Part shown: in pieces, positions 1 to 9,189 of the stretch
Layout of the letters: each line of letters begins with the position of its first letter
How positions within the stretch are numbered: the first letter of the stretch is position 1
Assembly: GCA_001749745.1 (NCBI GenBank)
Contig: JWTM01000186.1
Span: 62,001-126,000 of the forward strand
Source: Candidatus Marispirochaeta associata
GTDB lineage: Bacteria > Spirochaetota > Spirochaetia > JC444 > Marispirochaetaceae
Direction: 5' to 3'
Length of the DNA: 64,000 nucleotides
Made by a program: the position numbers and the translations under genes
The notes under the pieces: model-generated
What the model was told of the DNA's origin: nothing
The model's database searches: none
What the model saw: only the letters and a program-made list of their open reading frames with translations

Positions 1-568
1 AGGCCGCCGGCCGGGCGCCGATGGCGCCGATCCTGGCGGTACGTAAGCCCTTGACGGTGCGGCAGATCCGGGCGAAGCGCTCCAGGTCGCCCTTGAAGAG
101 CTCTCCCTCGATATCGCAGGTGTGGAGGCTGGTGTCGGTAAACTCGATTCCGTACTGGTAGAGGTTGTTGCAGACCGAGAGCTTCCCGCAGAAGGCGTCC
201 CGCCGCTCGGTTACCCCGACCTTACTCTGCTCGTCGTTAGCGGCCTGAACCAGGACAGGCACATTCAGGTTTGTCAGGCTCAGGGTATTGACCACCCCCA
301 GCTCGTCGCCGAAGTTGGGGAGGATCACGATAATCCCGTCGATCTTATCCTGCTCCTTACGGAAGAGCTCGGCGCAGATCTTGGCGTCCCTATAGGTTTC
401 GACGCAACCGCTGGGGGTTGCATCCTCAGGGAGAACTACCGCTCCATAGCCGGCCGACTCCACGAGTTTTAGGAGGCTGCGCCGTCCCTGAAGGGCGAGC
501 TCCGCGTTAAAGATATTGCGGGTCGCCGGGATGATCCCGAAGGTAATCTGCTTCTTCATTATACTCAT
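1..568 (-). CDS. L-fucose/L-arabinose isomerase-like protein (3' part outside window)
   Basis: This is the N-terminal 189 codons of a protein that runs off the left edge, read by hand on the minus strand. It begins MSIMKKQITFGIIPATR and continues with alternating strand/helix segments such as AGYGAVVLPED, DGIIVILPNFGDELGV and NVPVLVQAAND. This is the layout of the N-terminal Rossmann-like part of fucose isomerase-family proteins, which isomerise aldoses and ketoses in the cytoplasm. The start at 568 overlaps the permease stop by four bases (ATGA), and AAAGGAG lies 7 nt upstream; an internal ATG at 559 is a less likely start. It is last in the minus-strand importer operon, so it probably acts on the imported sugar. 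The catalytic half is not visible, so substrate and activity cannot be judged. Family assignment is moderately sure. Confidence 0.65.
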   Translation of the reverse strand, partial: MSIMKKQITFGIIPATRNIFNAELALQGRRSLLKLVESAGYGAVVLPEDATPSGCVETYRDAKICAELFRKEQDKIDGIIVILPNFGDELGVVNTLSLTNLNVPVLVQAANDEQSKVGVTERRDAFCGKLSVCNNLYQYGIEFTDTSLHTCDIEGELFKGDLERFARICRTVKGLRTARIGAIGARPAA

Positions 569-1656
569 GCTGGAACTCCTTTCTCGATGCTCGAGGCGCT
601 GACCGCGGCTCGGGCTTTCATGCGTTGTTGTAGTTGGTCGAAAATGACCGCGGCGATAATTACTACGCCCTTAATAACATTCTGCCAAAACTCGGAGACC
701 CCCATCATAACCAGACCGTCGCTCAAGACGCCGATGACGAAGGCGCCGATGATAGTGCCGCCCACCGACCCGATGCCCCCGGCTAGGCTGGTTCCGCCCA
801 GTACGACCGCGGCGATGGCGGAAAGCTCATAGGTTTCGCCCGTGGCCGGATGGGAGGCCACCAGCTGAGAGGCGATGATTAAGCCCACAATCGCCGAACA
901 GAAGCCGGAGAAGGCGTATACCATAACCTTAATCCGGGGAACCTTAACCCCCGAGAGCTCCGCAGCCCGGGAGTTTCCGCCGATGGCGAAGATGTGACGG
1001 CCCAGCGGAGTTTTTCGGGAGACATAGATGGCGATCAGCAACAGCAGGAGCAGGATCCAGATCGATACCGGAATCCCGATGATCTTACCGGCTCCCAGAA
1101 AGGGGAAGCCGGTGTTCCCCAGAGCAGGATCGCCCTGCAGGTTAGGGAAGGTGGCTCCGCCGGAGCGAATATTGGCGAAGCCCCGGGCGATATACATCAT
1201 TCCCAGGGTGCCGATAAAGGGGGCTACGTTGAAGCGGGTAATTACCAGGCCGTTGATCATTCCTATCAGAGTTCCGATAAGGGCGGTAATCGCGATGATC
1301 GCCCAGACATGATAGTAGACGGTGATGCCGAACAGGGGCAGCACCAAGCCTTCGTTGATCAGTCCGCCGGCGATCATGCCGCAGAGGCCGACGATAGAGC
1401 CGACCGAAAGGTCGATTCCCCCGGTGAGGATGACGAAGGTCATGCCGATACCGAGAATAGCGGTAATGGCCACATGCTTGGTAATAGTGATCAGATTTAT
1501 CGGGGCGAGGAAGTTGATCCCCCGGTCGCCGAGCATTATGGTAAAGGCGATAATCAAGACAAATAGAGCGATAAAGGTACGCGCCTGCATTAGGATCATT
1601 CCCAACGAGAGATTGCGCTCCTTTAAGGAACCGTTTTTTCCAAAGTTGATGTTCAT
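565..1656 (-). CDS. Sugar ABC transporter permease (RbsC-like)
   Basis: A 363-residue inner-membrane permease of the BPD_transp_2 family (ribose/xylose/galactoside type), slightly longer than typical RbsC because of a hydrophilic N-terminal extension of about 25 residues. About nine hydrophobic segments are visible, and the family signature VILTGGIDLSVGSIVG sits around residues 76-92. A second conserved stretch, AVVLGGTSLAGGIGSVGGT, is near residue 290. It forms the membrane channel with the ATPase encoded 42 bp upstream (1699-3246) and is fed by the binding protein at 4015-4965. Its stop overlaps the start of the isomerase-like gene, so translation is probably coupled. Family assignment is secure; the sugar is not known from sequence. 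Confidence 0.93.
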   Translation of the reverse strand: MNINFGKNGSLKERNLSLGMILMQARTFIALFVLIIAFTIMLGDRGINFLAPINLITITKHVAITAILGIGMTFVILTGGIDLSVGSIVGLCGMIAGGLINEGLVLPLFGITVYYHVWAIIAITALIGTLIGMINGLVITRFNVAPFIGTLGMMYIARGFANIRSGGATFPNLQGDPALGNTGFPFLGAGKIIGIPVSIWILLLLLLIAIYVSRKTPLGRHIFAIGGNSRAAELSGVKVPRIKVMVYAFSGFCSAIVGLIIASQLVASHPATGETYELSAIAAVVLGGTSLAGGIGSVGGTIIGAFVIGVLSDGLVMMGVSEFWQNVIKGVVIIAAVIFDQLQQRMKARAAVSASSIEKGVPA

Positions 1657-1698
1657 GCTACCCCTCTCTCCTTTAGGTAGGTGCTAATCTCGCAGGCC

Positions 1699-3246
1699 TT
1701 AATCGCTGCCGCGCATGCTGGTGGTTAAGTGTCCGACGGCGGAGGCCTCAACGAGACGCTCCTCGCTGGCCTCCTCTTTTTCGAACTCTCCGGTCAGTTT
1801 TCCCTTGGACATTACAAGGATGCGATCCGAGTGGGCCCTGATCTCCATGATCTCCGAGGTAACGAAGATTATCCCTAAGCCCCGTTTGGCGAGTTCGTTC
1901 ATAATCGAGAAGACCTCGCCCTTGGCGGCCACGTCGATACCCCGGGTCGGTTCGTCCATTAAAAGGATCTTGGGTTGGGTCAGAAGGCTCTTACCGATAA
2001 CCACCTTCTGTTGATTCCCGCCGCTCAAGGAGCTGACCAGTACCGCCGATCCGGCGGTCTTCAACGACATCTCCCGGATCAGTCGGTCGACCTCGACGTT
2101 TTCATCCCGCTTGCTTAGGTGAATCCCCTTCTTGGCCAGCCGGAAGAGGCTTGCCAGGGTCATGTTGTGGGAAACCGACATCGTCTGGACCAGCCCCTCC
2201 CGCTGCCGATCTTCCGGGATCAACGCAAAGCCGTCGCGAATACGCCCGCCGATGTCGCGGCTGGTAATCTTTCGCTGTTCGATGTAGATCTCTCCCCTCG
2301 CTTCCGGGTGAACTCCCATCAAACTCTCCAACAGCTCCGAGCGTCCTGCACCCATAAGGCCGTAGACTCCCAGAATCTCGCCGGCATGGAGTTTGAAGCT
2401 GACCTTATCAACGGCGGGGATTCCTTTCTCGCTGGGGAGGAAGAGATCCTTGCATTCCAAGAGCACCTCGCCCCGCTCGCGGCTCTCTCCGGAGAAGATC
2501 TCCTTCTCGGCGCCGCCGACCATCTGGCGGACAATCCACGGGAGGTCTATATTGGGGATCAGCTCCTCGGTCACCAACTTGCCGTCCCGCAGTACGGTGA
2601 TGTAGTCGCCGATCTGGAGGAGCTCCTCCAGTCGGTGGGAGATGTAGATGATCGATACGCCTTGACCCTTTAGCTCGTCGATCATCTCGAAGAGGATCTC
2701 CACCTCCGTGGTAGAGAGAGCCGAGGTGGGCTCGTCCATAATCAGGATCTCCGCCTCCTGGGCCAAGGCTTTGGCAATCTCGATAATCTGCTGCTGGCCG
2801 ATTCTCAGTGCGCTGACCAGCGCTCGGGGATCGATATTCTGCTTGAGCTTCTTCATCAGCTCCCGGGTAAACTCCTCCTGGGCGGCATGGTCTATCGCTC
2901 CCGCGGCTTTGACTCGCTCCCGGGCGATGAAGATATTCTCGCTTACATTCAGGTTAGGAAAGAGATTCATCTCTTGGTAGATGATTCCGATTCCCGCCGC
3001 GGCTGCCTCCGACGGGGTGGAAAACCCCACCTGCTCGCCTTTAAGGGTAATCTTCCCGCGGGAGGGGGGTACCACCCCTGCTAAAATCTTCATTAAGGTC
3101 GATTTTCCGGCGCCGTTCTCGCCGACCAGGACATTTACCTTACCCCGGTAGACGTTGAAGTCGACCGCATTGAGAGCCACCGTTCCCGGATAGAGTTTGG
3201 TGATTCCCTCGGCGCGGAGGATTACCTCGGACCCGTTCCGCGTCAT
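1699..3246 (-). CDS. Sugar ABC transporter ATP-binding protein (RbsA-like, tandem domains)
   Basis: A 515-residue duplicated ABC ATPase that energises uptake at the cytoplasmic face of the membrane. The first domain has Walker A GENGAGKS, a weak signature LRIGQQQ and Walker B ILIMDEPTSAL. The second has the reduced Walker A GLMGAGRS usual for RbsA-type C-terminal domains, the signature LSGGNQQK and Walker B LLMDEPTRGID. Length and order match RbsA/XylG/MglA proteins. The start overlaps the stop of the DUF2291 gene (3243-3246), so the two are translationally coupled. Substrate cannot be read from the ATPase. Confidence 0.95.
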   Translation of the reverse strand: MTRNGSEVILRAEGITKLYPGTVALNAVDFNVYRGKVNVLVGENGAGKSTLMKILAGVVPPSRGKITLKGEQVGFSTPSEAAAAGIGIIYQEMNLFPNLNVSENIFIARERVKAAGAIDHAAQEEFTRELMKKLKQNIDPRALVSALRIGQQQIIEIAKALAQEAEILIMDEPTSALSTTEVEILFEMIDELKGQGVSIIYISHRLEELLQIGDYITVLRDGKLVTEELIPNIDLPWIVRQMVGGAEKEIFSGESRERGEVLLECKDLFLPSEKGIPAVDKVSFKLHAGEILGVYGLMGAGRSELLESLMGVHPEARGEIYIEQRKITSRDIGGRIRDGFALIPEDRQREGLVQTMSVSHNMTLASLFRLAKKGIHLSKRDENVEVDRLIREMSLKTAGSAVLVSSLSGGNQQKVVIGKSLLTQPKILLMDEPTRGIDVAAKGEVFSIMNELAKRGLGIIFVTSEIMEIRAHSDRILVMSKGKLTGEFEKEEASEERLVEASAVGHLTTSMRGSD

Positions 3247-3911
3247 TCCGCGACTCCGACGGTAAGTTTTACGGGAGTGATCAGGACCGGTTTACCCGCT
3301 CGCCATTGAAAGGCGCCGAGAAACTCAACCGGCTCTCCCTCCAAGGCCTCGCGATCGATCGATTCCAGGATCTCGGCCTTAATGCGGTTGTTCATCTCCC
3401 GGGAGACGTTGGCGAACTCCAGCTGGTTGGTAAACTCCTCGAAGGAGATAAAGTCCATAGAGTCCCTGATGGCGGTGCCCTTGACTACCGGGCCTATCTG
3501 AATCTCTACTGGATTACCGGCGGGGTCGAGAACATCCAGGGATATAGTTGCCGCCGCCGATTCCAGATTAGCGGCGGCGATACGGGCCTTACCGCGAACC
3601 ATAAAATTGAACGGGGCCGTTACCTCTATACGGTAGCCGTAGTCGGTTATGGCCTGGTTCTCGTCGTTCGCCAGGGCCTCCATCAAGGAGGATAGATTAA
3701 CCGCCTCCTCTTCGATCCTCGGGAGTACTTGGGCTTCCCAGATCGAGTCGACGTAGGTCATCGCATCGAAGCTGCCGTTGTCGAAGTAGATACTCAGCTC
3801 ATCGCCTTCGGTTTGTTGCTTATCGTCGTGATGCACTATGGTACAGCTGCTCACGGCTAGGGCAAGTATGGCGACGGCGAGAAGTAACTGGGGTAGGGGC
3901 TTTCTAATCAT
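3243..3911 (-). CDS. DUF2291 lipoprotein of sugar importer operon
   Basis: A 222-residue lipoprotein: hydrophobic leader, then lipobox AVSSC with the lipidated Cys near residue 23. The C-terminal two thirds carry the DUF2291 pattern (GPVVKGTAIRDSMDFISF, FTNQLEFANVSREMN, EFLGAFQW). Members of this family are found encoded between Rbs-type binding-protein and ATPase genes, and their molecular role is unknown. Here it lies between the binding protein (4015-4965) and the ATPase, overlapping the latter by 4 bp, so it is probably an accessory part of this importer anchored at a membrane face of the periplasm. Family recognition is fairly confident; no function is assigned. Confidence 0.8.
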   Translation of the reverse strand: MIRKPLPQLLLAVAILALAVSSCTIVHHDDKQQTEGDELSIYFDNGSFDAMTYVDSIWEAQVLPRIEEEAVNLSSLMEALANDENQAITDYGYRIEVTAPFNFMVRGKARIAAANLESAAATISLDVLDPAGNPVEIQIGPVVKGTAIRDSMDFISFEEFTNQLEFANVSREMNNRIKAEILESIDREALEGEPVEFLGAFQWRAGKPVLITPVKLTVGVAE

Positions 3912-3960
3912 ACCTTGTACGTTCTCCGGTTCTTAAGTCTTATTTTCACTCTTCGGCAAA

Positions 3961-3991
3961 AAGGGTCGAAAGCCATCGGCCTTCGACCCTT
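3961..3991 (-). terminator. Intercistronic hairpin after binding-protein gene
   Basis: A perfect 10-bp inverted repeat (AAGGGTCGAA at 3961-3970 and TTCGACCCTT at 3982-3991) with an extra GCC/GGC pairing inside. On the minus strand it is followed by a short T run, giving five T in all. It lies 24 nt after the binding-protein stop and before DUF2291. It probably acts as a leaky terminator or 3'-end stabiliser that keeps binding-protein mRNA in excess over the membrane components. Confidence 0.7.
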
Positions 3992-4014
3992 AGGTTCGCT
4001 TAGATATTACCGTT

Positions 4015-5036
<1,022 letters not shown>

Positions 5037-5044
5037 ATAAAATA

Positions 5045-5095
5045 TTTCGAAAAAACAAATATAATTAGATTAAAAGCAAAATAAACGAAAGAAAA
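5045..5095. promoter_or_regulatory. Candidate DeoR/GlpR-type operator half-sites between divergent promoters
   Basis: The AT-rich gap between the two divergent promoters contains TTTCGAAA (5045-5052, readable on both strands) and a further CGAAA (5086-5090). Repeated CGAAA-type half-sites are known for several DeoR/GlpR-family repressors, and such a regulator is encoded at 8411-9175. This is an inference from motif and context only. Confidence 0.35.
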
Positions 5096-5099
5096 GGTT

Positions 5100-5128
5100 T
5101 TGACTAATGCCGTAAAGTGTGCTAATTT
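5100..5128 (+). promoter_or_regulatory. Sigma70-like promoter of transketolase/kinase operon
   Basis: TTGACT (5100-5105), a 17-nt spacer and TAATTT (5123-5128). The expected start of transcription is near 5135, 26 nt before the ATG at 5161. This argues against any translation start upstream of 5135. Confidence 0.6.
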
Positions 5129-5160
5129 TGCGTGTAACCCAATGGAATAAGGAAGCAGTT

Positions 5161-5988
5161 ATGGTGAATAAACATAAATTCTCCGCCGAGGAGCTGCGAG
5201 AACGGGCGAGATCGATACGCAAGAGGATCATCGCCATGAACTCGGGCGCCGGGGCGGGACATACCGGGGCCGACCTTTCGGAGGCCGATATCCTTACGAC
5301 CCTCTACTTCTCGGTCCTCGGGGTCGACGCCAAACGGCCGGACGCGCCGGAACGGGATCGCTTTATCTTAAGCAAGGGGCATGGGGTGGGCGGCTTCTAC
5401 TGCACCCTGGCCGAAGCGGGCTTTCTCGATCCGGCGAGCTTGAGCACCTACCTGCAGGCGGGGTCGAAGTTTCCTGGCCATCCGGTGCGGCAGAAGACCC
5501 CGGGAATCGAGCTCAACACCGGCGCCTTAGGCCACGGCTTTCCCGTCGCCTTCGGCCTGGCCCTCTCCGCCAAGAAGCAGGCCCTTCCCTGGAAGACCTA
5601 TCTGCTCTTAGGGGACGGGGAACTGGCCGAGGGTTCTAACTGGGAGGCTGCCATGGCGGCGGCCCACTATAAACTCGATAATCTGATCGCCATCGTCGAC
5701 CGCAATACCCTGCAGCTGGCCGACCGTACCGAGGTAATCATGGGTCTGGAACCCCTGGATAAGAAGTTCGAGGCCTTCGGCTTCGAGGTGCATAGCGCCG
5801 ACGGCAATGACGTGGAGGATCTTCTTAAGGTCTTCGACGCGGTAGGCGAGGCGAACGGTAAACCGAAGCTGATTATCGCCCGTACCGTAAAAGGGAAGGG
5901 GATATCCTTTATTGAAGATCAAGCTGCCTGGCACCACCGAATTCCCGTGGGGGATGAGGTTACCGCGGCTATTAAGGAGCTGGAATAG
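5161..5988 (+). CDS. Transketolase, N-terminal (TPP-binding) subunit
   Basis: A 275-residue split-transketolase subunit that would bind the pyrophosphate of thiamine diphosphate. Visible motifs are SKGHGVGGFYC around residue 75, LNTGALGHGFPVAFGLALS around 120-138 and the TPP motif GDGELAEGSNWEA at about 154-166. Asn-Thr and RTVKGKGISF follow in the usual order. I chose ATG 5161 because AAGGA lies 8 nt upstream and an upstream in-frame start would fall inside the promoter. The gene for the C-terminal subunit starts two bases after this stop, so the two are co-translated and surely form one enzyme. With the FGGY kinase, the pair resembles the transketolase route for D-apulose 4-phosphate, though an ordinary pentose-phosphate role is possible. 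Confidence 0.93.
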   Translation: MVNKHKFSAEELRERARSIRKRIIAMNSGAGAGHTGADLSEADILTTLYFSVLGVDAKRPDAPERDRFILSKGHGVGGFYCTLAEAGFLDPASLSTYLQAGSKFPGHPVRQKTPGIELNTGALGHGFPVAFGLALSAKKQALPWKTYLLLGDGELAEGSNWEAAMAAAHYKLDNLIAIVDRNTLQLADRTEVIMGLEPLDKKFEAFGFEVHSADGNDVEDLLKVFDAVGEANGKPKLIIARTVKGKGISFIEDQAAWHHRIPVGDEVTAAIKELE

Positions 5989-5990
5989 AT

Positions 5991-6923
5991 ATGGCGGTAG
6001 AATTACGTGCGGCTTTTGTCGAGACCCTGATGGAGCAGGTCTCCCGGGGAACGAATCTGAGCGTCCTGGTAAGCGACTCCACCTCTACCTCGAAGATCAA
6101 GCCCTTTCACGAGGCCTATCCGGAACGTTTAATTAATGTGGGCATCGCCGAGCAGAACCTTATCGGGGCCGCTGCGGGAGTCGCCCTGGGAGGTATGATT
6201 CCCATAACCGCCAACGCCGCCCCCTTTCTGGTGGCCCGGTCGAACGAGCAGGTAAAAACCGATGTCTGTTACTCGGAAACAAATGTTAAGATGGTAGGGC
6301 TCAATCCGGGCTTCGCCTACGGCGCCCTGGGGCCGACCCACCACGCCATCGACGATATCTCGATTATGCGCGGCTTCGGCGGTGTGCGGATCTTCGCCCC
6401 CCAGGATCCCCGGGAGGTGCGGATGATCGTCGAGCATGCGGTAACGAGCCTCGGGCCGGTCTATATCCGCCTCGACTCGGGGAAGTTCCCCGATCTTCCG
6501 GCCACCGAAGAGCCCTTTGTTCCCGGGCGGCCGCTCCTGCATCGAACGGGGGCGGATCTGACCCTGGTAGCCCTAGGAACCGCGGTCCACGACGCCCTCG
6601 GCGCGGCCGAGGGCTTGGCTTCTCAGGGGATCGAGGCGGGAGTCGTCGGCATTAGCTCCGTCAGGCCCCTGGATCGATCGGCTCTGGCGGATCTCTTGAA
6701 GGATTCCGCGCAAATTGTCACCGTGGAGGAGCACTCGGTCCACGGCGGCGTGGGGAGCCTCATCGCCGAGCTGATCGCCGAGGAACTTTCCGGAGTTCGA
6801 CTGCGCCGCCTGGGCGTCCCCGAGGGGGAGTTCGCCCCGGCCAGCCCCCGGGAGGCGATTAAAACCGAGTACCGTCTGGATGCGGAGGGGATTACCGCGG
6901 CGGTGCGGGAGATACTTAGATGA
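5991..6923 (+). CDS. Transketolase, C-terminal (pyrimidine-binding) subunit
   Basis: A 310-residue partner of the preceding gene. It holds the Transket_pyr domain (SVLVSDSTSTSK, then NVGIAEQNLIGAAAGVALGG with the catalytic Glu in the IAEQN motif near residue 55) and the C-terminal domain (VTVEEHSVHGGVGS near residue 245). Together the subunits transfer two-carbon ketol units using TPP and Mg in the cytoplasm. It starts 2 bp after the N-terminal subunit and overlaps the FGGY kinase start by 4 bp (ATGA at 6920), giving a tightly coupled operon. Family identity is secure; the donor and acceptor sugars are unknown. Confidence 0.93.
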   Translation: MAVELRAAFVETLMEQVSRGTNLSVLVSDSTSTSKIKPFHEAYPERLINVGIAEQNLIGAAAGVALGGMIPITANAAPFLVARSNEQVKTDVCYSETNVKMVGLNPGFAYGALGPTHHAIDDISIMRGFGGVRIFAPQDPREVRMIVEHAVTSLGPVYIRLDSGKFPDLPATEEPFVPGRPLLHRTGADLTLVALGTAVHDALGAAEGLASQGIEAGVVGISSVRPLDRSALADLLKDSAQIVTVEEHSVHGGVGSLIAELIAEELSGVRLRRLGVPEGEFAPASPREAIKTEYRLDAEGITAAVREILR

Positions 6924-8404
6924 ACGAACCGTGCATACTAGCCATAGACCAGGGAACCAGCGGTTCCAAGGCGGTAGTCTTTAGCCCTGAGGGGAAGATC
7001 CTCAGTAAAGAGACGGTGCCCCTGGCCTCGACCTACCCCCAGCCGGGATTCGTCGAGCAGGACCCGGATGAGATCTACTCCAGCGTAATCGAGGCGGTCC
7101 GCAAGGCGGTCGACGCCTTTCGCGCCTCCGGGGGGGATCCCTCGCGCCTCACGGCCTGCGGTATCTCCAACCAGCGCGAGACGGCCCTCCTCTTCGATCA
7201 TGAGGCGCAGCCCGTGCGACCGGCCATGGTCTGGCAGTGCAAACGCTCGGTCGAGACCTGCGCTCGACTGAAGGCGGAGGGCGCGGAAGAGGAGCTGCAA
7301 CGCCTGACTGGTCTGATTATCGACCCCTACTTCTCGGGCACCAAGCTGAGCTGGATCATGGAGCATGAGCCGGAGACGGCCGACCGGATTCGCCGGGGGG
7401 AGGTACTCTTCGGCACGGTCGATACCTGGCTTATTTACCGGCTGACCGGCGGCAAGGTCTTCGCCACCGACTACACCAACGCCTCCCGCACCCTACTAAT
7501 GAACCTAAGCGAGCTCGCCTGGGACGAGGCGATGATCTCCATGCTGGGAGTCGGGGGACTTAGGCTTCCGGAACTGCGCTCCTCTTCGGCCGGTTTCGGA
7601 GAGAGCGATTTCGAGGGGATTCTCTCTAATCCCGTTCCGATTACCGCCGTTGTGGGGGACTCCCATGCGGCGGCCTTCGGCGAGCGCTGCTTTGCTCCCG
7701 GTGAGGCCAAAGCGACCCTGGGAACCGGTTCGTCGATTCTGATGAACACCGGCGGAGAGCGGAAACACTCCGCGCGGGGGATGGTCTCCACCGTCTGCTG
7801 GAGCGCCGGGAGTAGGGTCGACTACGCCTTAGAGGGGATCATCGTCTCCTGCGGATCGACCATCACCTGGCTTCGGGATCAACTGGGGCTCTTCGCCGAG
7901 AGCGGCGAGACCGAGGGCCTCGCCCGGTCGGTCGACGACAACGGGGGGGTCTATCTGATTCCCGCCTTCTCCGGCCTCGGCGCTCCCCACTGGAAGCCCG
8001 CGGCCAAAGGGAGCATCGTGGGGCTGACCTTCGCCTCGGCGAAGGAGCACCTGGTTCGGGCGGGGCTCGAGTCGGTGATCTTCCAGATCAAGGATGTAAT
8101 CGCCGCCATGGAGGCCGACAGCGGCATCCGCTTGAGCGCCCTGAAGCTCGACGGCGGACTGACCGCCAACCGTTTCGTGCTGGAGGGAATAGCCTCGCTT
8201 CTGGATACTACTGCGTCGGCTATTCAGCTGACAGAGGCCTCGGCCCTGGGGGCCGCATTCTTGGCGGGGCTCGGAAGCGGCGTCTATAAAAGTATTGAAG
8301 AAATAGGGAAGATAGCCTACACTTCCGACGACTACCGGCCCGCAACCGACGAGACGCTCGAGAGCGCCTACCGGGAGTGGCAAACCATAGTAAGGAACGC
8401 GTAA
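6920..8404 (+). CDS. FGGY-family carbohydrate kinase (glycerol kinase-like)
   Basis: A 494-residue sugar or polyol kinase with the two-domain FGGY layout. The N-terminal phosphate loop is IDQGTSGSKAVVF (residues 8-20) and ISNQRETALLFD follows. TLGTGSS marks the ATP-side loop near residue 260, and LDGGLTANRF near residue 410 is the second adenosine motif. Overall it looks most like glycerol kinase, but the operon (split transketolase, DeoR-type regulator, divergent Rbs-type importer and isomerase-like gene) suggests it phosphorylates the ketose or polyol made from the imported sugar, which transketolase then cleaves. An apulose kinase role fits this setting but is not shown by any residue I can identify. 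Confidence 0.9.
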   Translation: MNEPCILAIDQGTSGSKAVVFSPEGKILSKETVPLASTYPQPGFVEQDPDEIYSSVIEAVRKAVDAFRASGGDPSRLTACGISNQRETALLFDHEAQPVRPAMVWQCKRSVETCARLKAEGAEEELQRLTGLIIDPYFSGTKLSWIMEHEPETADRIRRGEVLFGTVDTWLIYRLTGGKVFATDYTNASRTLLMNLSELAWDEAMISMLGVGGLRLPELRSSSAGFGESDFEGILSNPVPITAVVGDSHAAAFGERCFAPGEAKATLGTGSSILMNTGGERKHSARGMVSTVCWSAGSRVDYALEGIIVSCGSTITWLRDQLGLFAESGETEGLARSVDDNGGVYLIPAFSGLGAPHWKPAAKGSIVGLTFASAKEHLVRAGLESVIFQIKDVIAAMEADSGIRLSALKLDGGLTANRFVLEGIASLLDTTASAIQLTEASALGAAFLAGLGSGVYKSIEEIGKIAYTSDDYRPATDETLESAYREWQTIVRNA

Positions 8405-8410
8405 ACCTCA

Positions 8411-9175
8411 ATGCTAGCCGAACAGCGCAGACAGAAGATACTGGAACTTATCCGCGAGAACGGCGCTGTACGGGTCAGTTACTTAAGCGAAACCTTCGGG
8501 GTTACCGAGCCGACCATTCGGCAGGACCTGGTAAAGCTTGAAGGTGAGGGAGAGATCGTCCGGGAGCACGGCGGCGCTTTCCTTAAGGATTTTACCAAGG
8601 GCGTCCGGGAAATGAGCCTCCATCACATGGAGAACATGGACAAGAAGATGGCCATCGGCCGCAAGGCGGCGGAGTTCATCAAGGACGGAGAGAGTATAAT
8701 CCTCGATTCGGGTTCTACCGTTACCGAGGCGGCCAAGAACATCGCCTCCGTCAAGAATCTACGCATTATTACCAACAGCCTCAATATTACCCTGACCCTA
8801 GGAGCCGAGCCGAACCACGAGGTTCATCTAACCGGTGGGGAGTTTAAGGCGCCCACCCTCTCCCTTACCGGGGACAAGGCGGCGGAGTTTATGACCAACA
8901 CCGTGGTGGATAAGCTCTTCCTGGCTACCGCCGGAATCTCCTTCAAGACCGGCCTCATGTATCCCGGTTTCAGCGACATCCCGGTAAAGCGGGCCATGAT
9001 CGAAGCGGCGGAGACCGTCTTTCTTCTATCCGACTCCAGCAAGATCGGGAAGACCGCCTTCGCCGTCCTGGGCGAACTGGAGCGGATCGACTACCTGATA
9101 ACCGACCGTGGCATAACGGCTGAGGATAAGGCCCGCTTCGAGGAGCTGGGCATAGAGGTTGTTTTAGCTGATTAA
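8411..9175 (+). CDS. DeoR/GlpR-family transcriptional regulator
   Basis: A 254-residue repressor. Its N-terminal winged helix-turn-helix (VSYLSETFGVTEPTIRQDL, residues 18-36) is followed by the DeoRC sugar-phosphate-sensing domain with LDSGSTVTEAAKN, LTGGEF, and GIS followed by TGLMYP. Such regulators respond to phosphorylated sugar intermediates. It follows the kinase by 6 bp in the same operon, so it likely controls the divergent importer and catabolic genes through the 5.0-5.1 kb region. The gene is convergent with the signalling operon that ends at 9190, with only 14 bp between stops and no clear terminator. Confidence 0.93.
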   Translation: MLAEQRRQKILELIRENGAVRVSYLSETFGVTEPTIRQDLVKLEGEGEIVREHGGAFLKDFTKGVREMSLHHMENMDKKMAIGRKAAEFIKDGESIILDSGSTVTEAAKNIASVKNLRIITNSLNITLTLGAEPNHEVHLTGGEFKAPTLSLTGDKAAEFMTNTVVDKLFLATAGISFKTGLMYPGFSDIPVKRAMIEAAETVFLLSDSSKIGKTAFAVLGELERIDYLITDRGITAEDKARFEELGIEVVLAD

Positions 9176-9189
9176 AGCCTGAATGCTGT

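Noticed and set aside
5119..5160. Earlier start of the transketolase N-terminal subunit
   Set aside because: It would begin within the -10 region of the promoter, before the expected transcription start, and has no Shine-Dalgarno.
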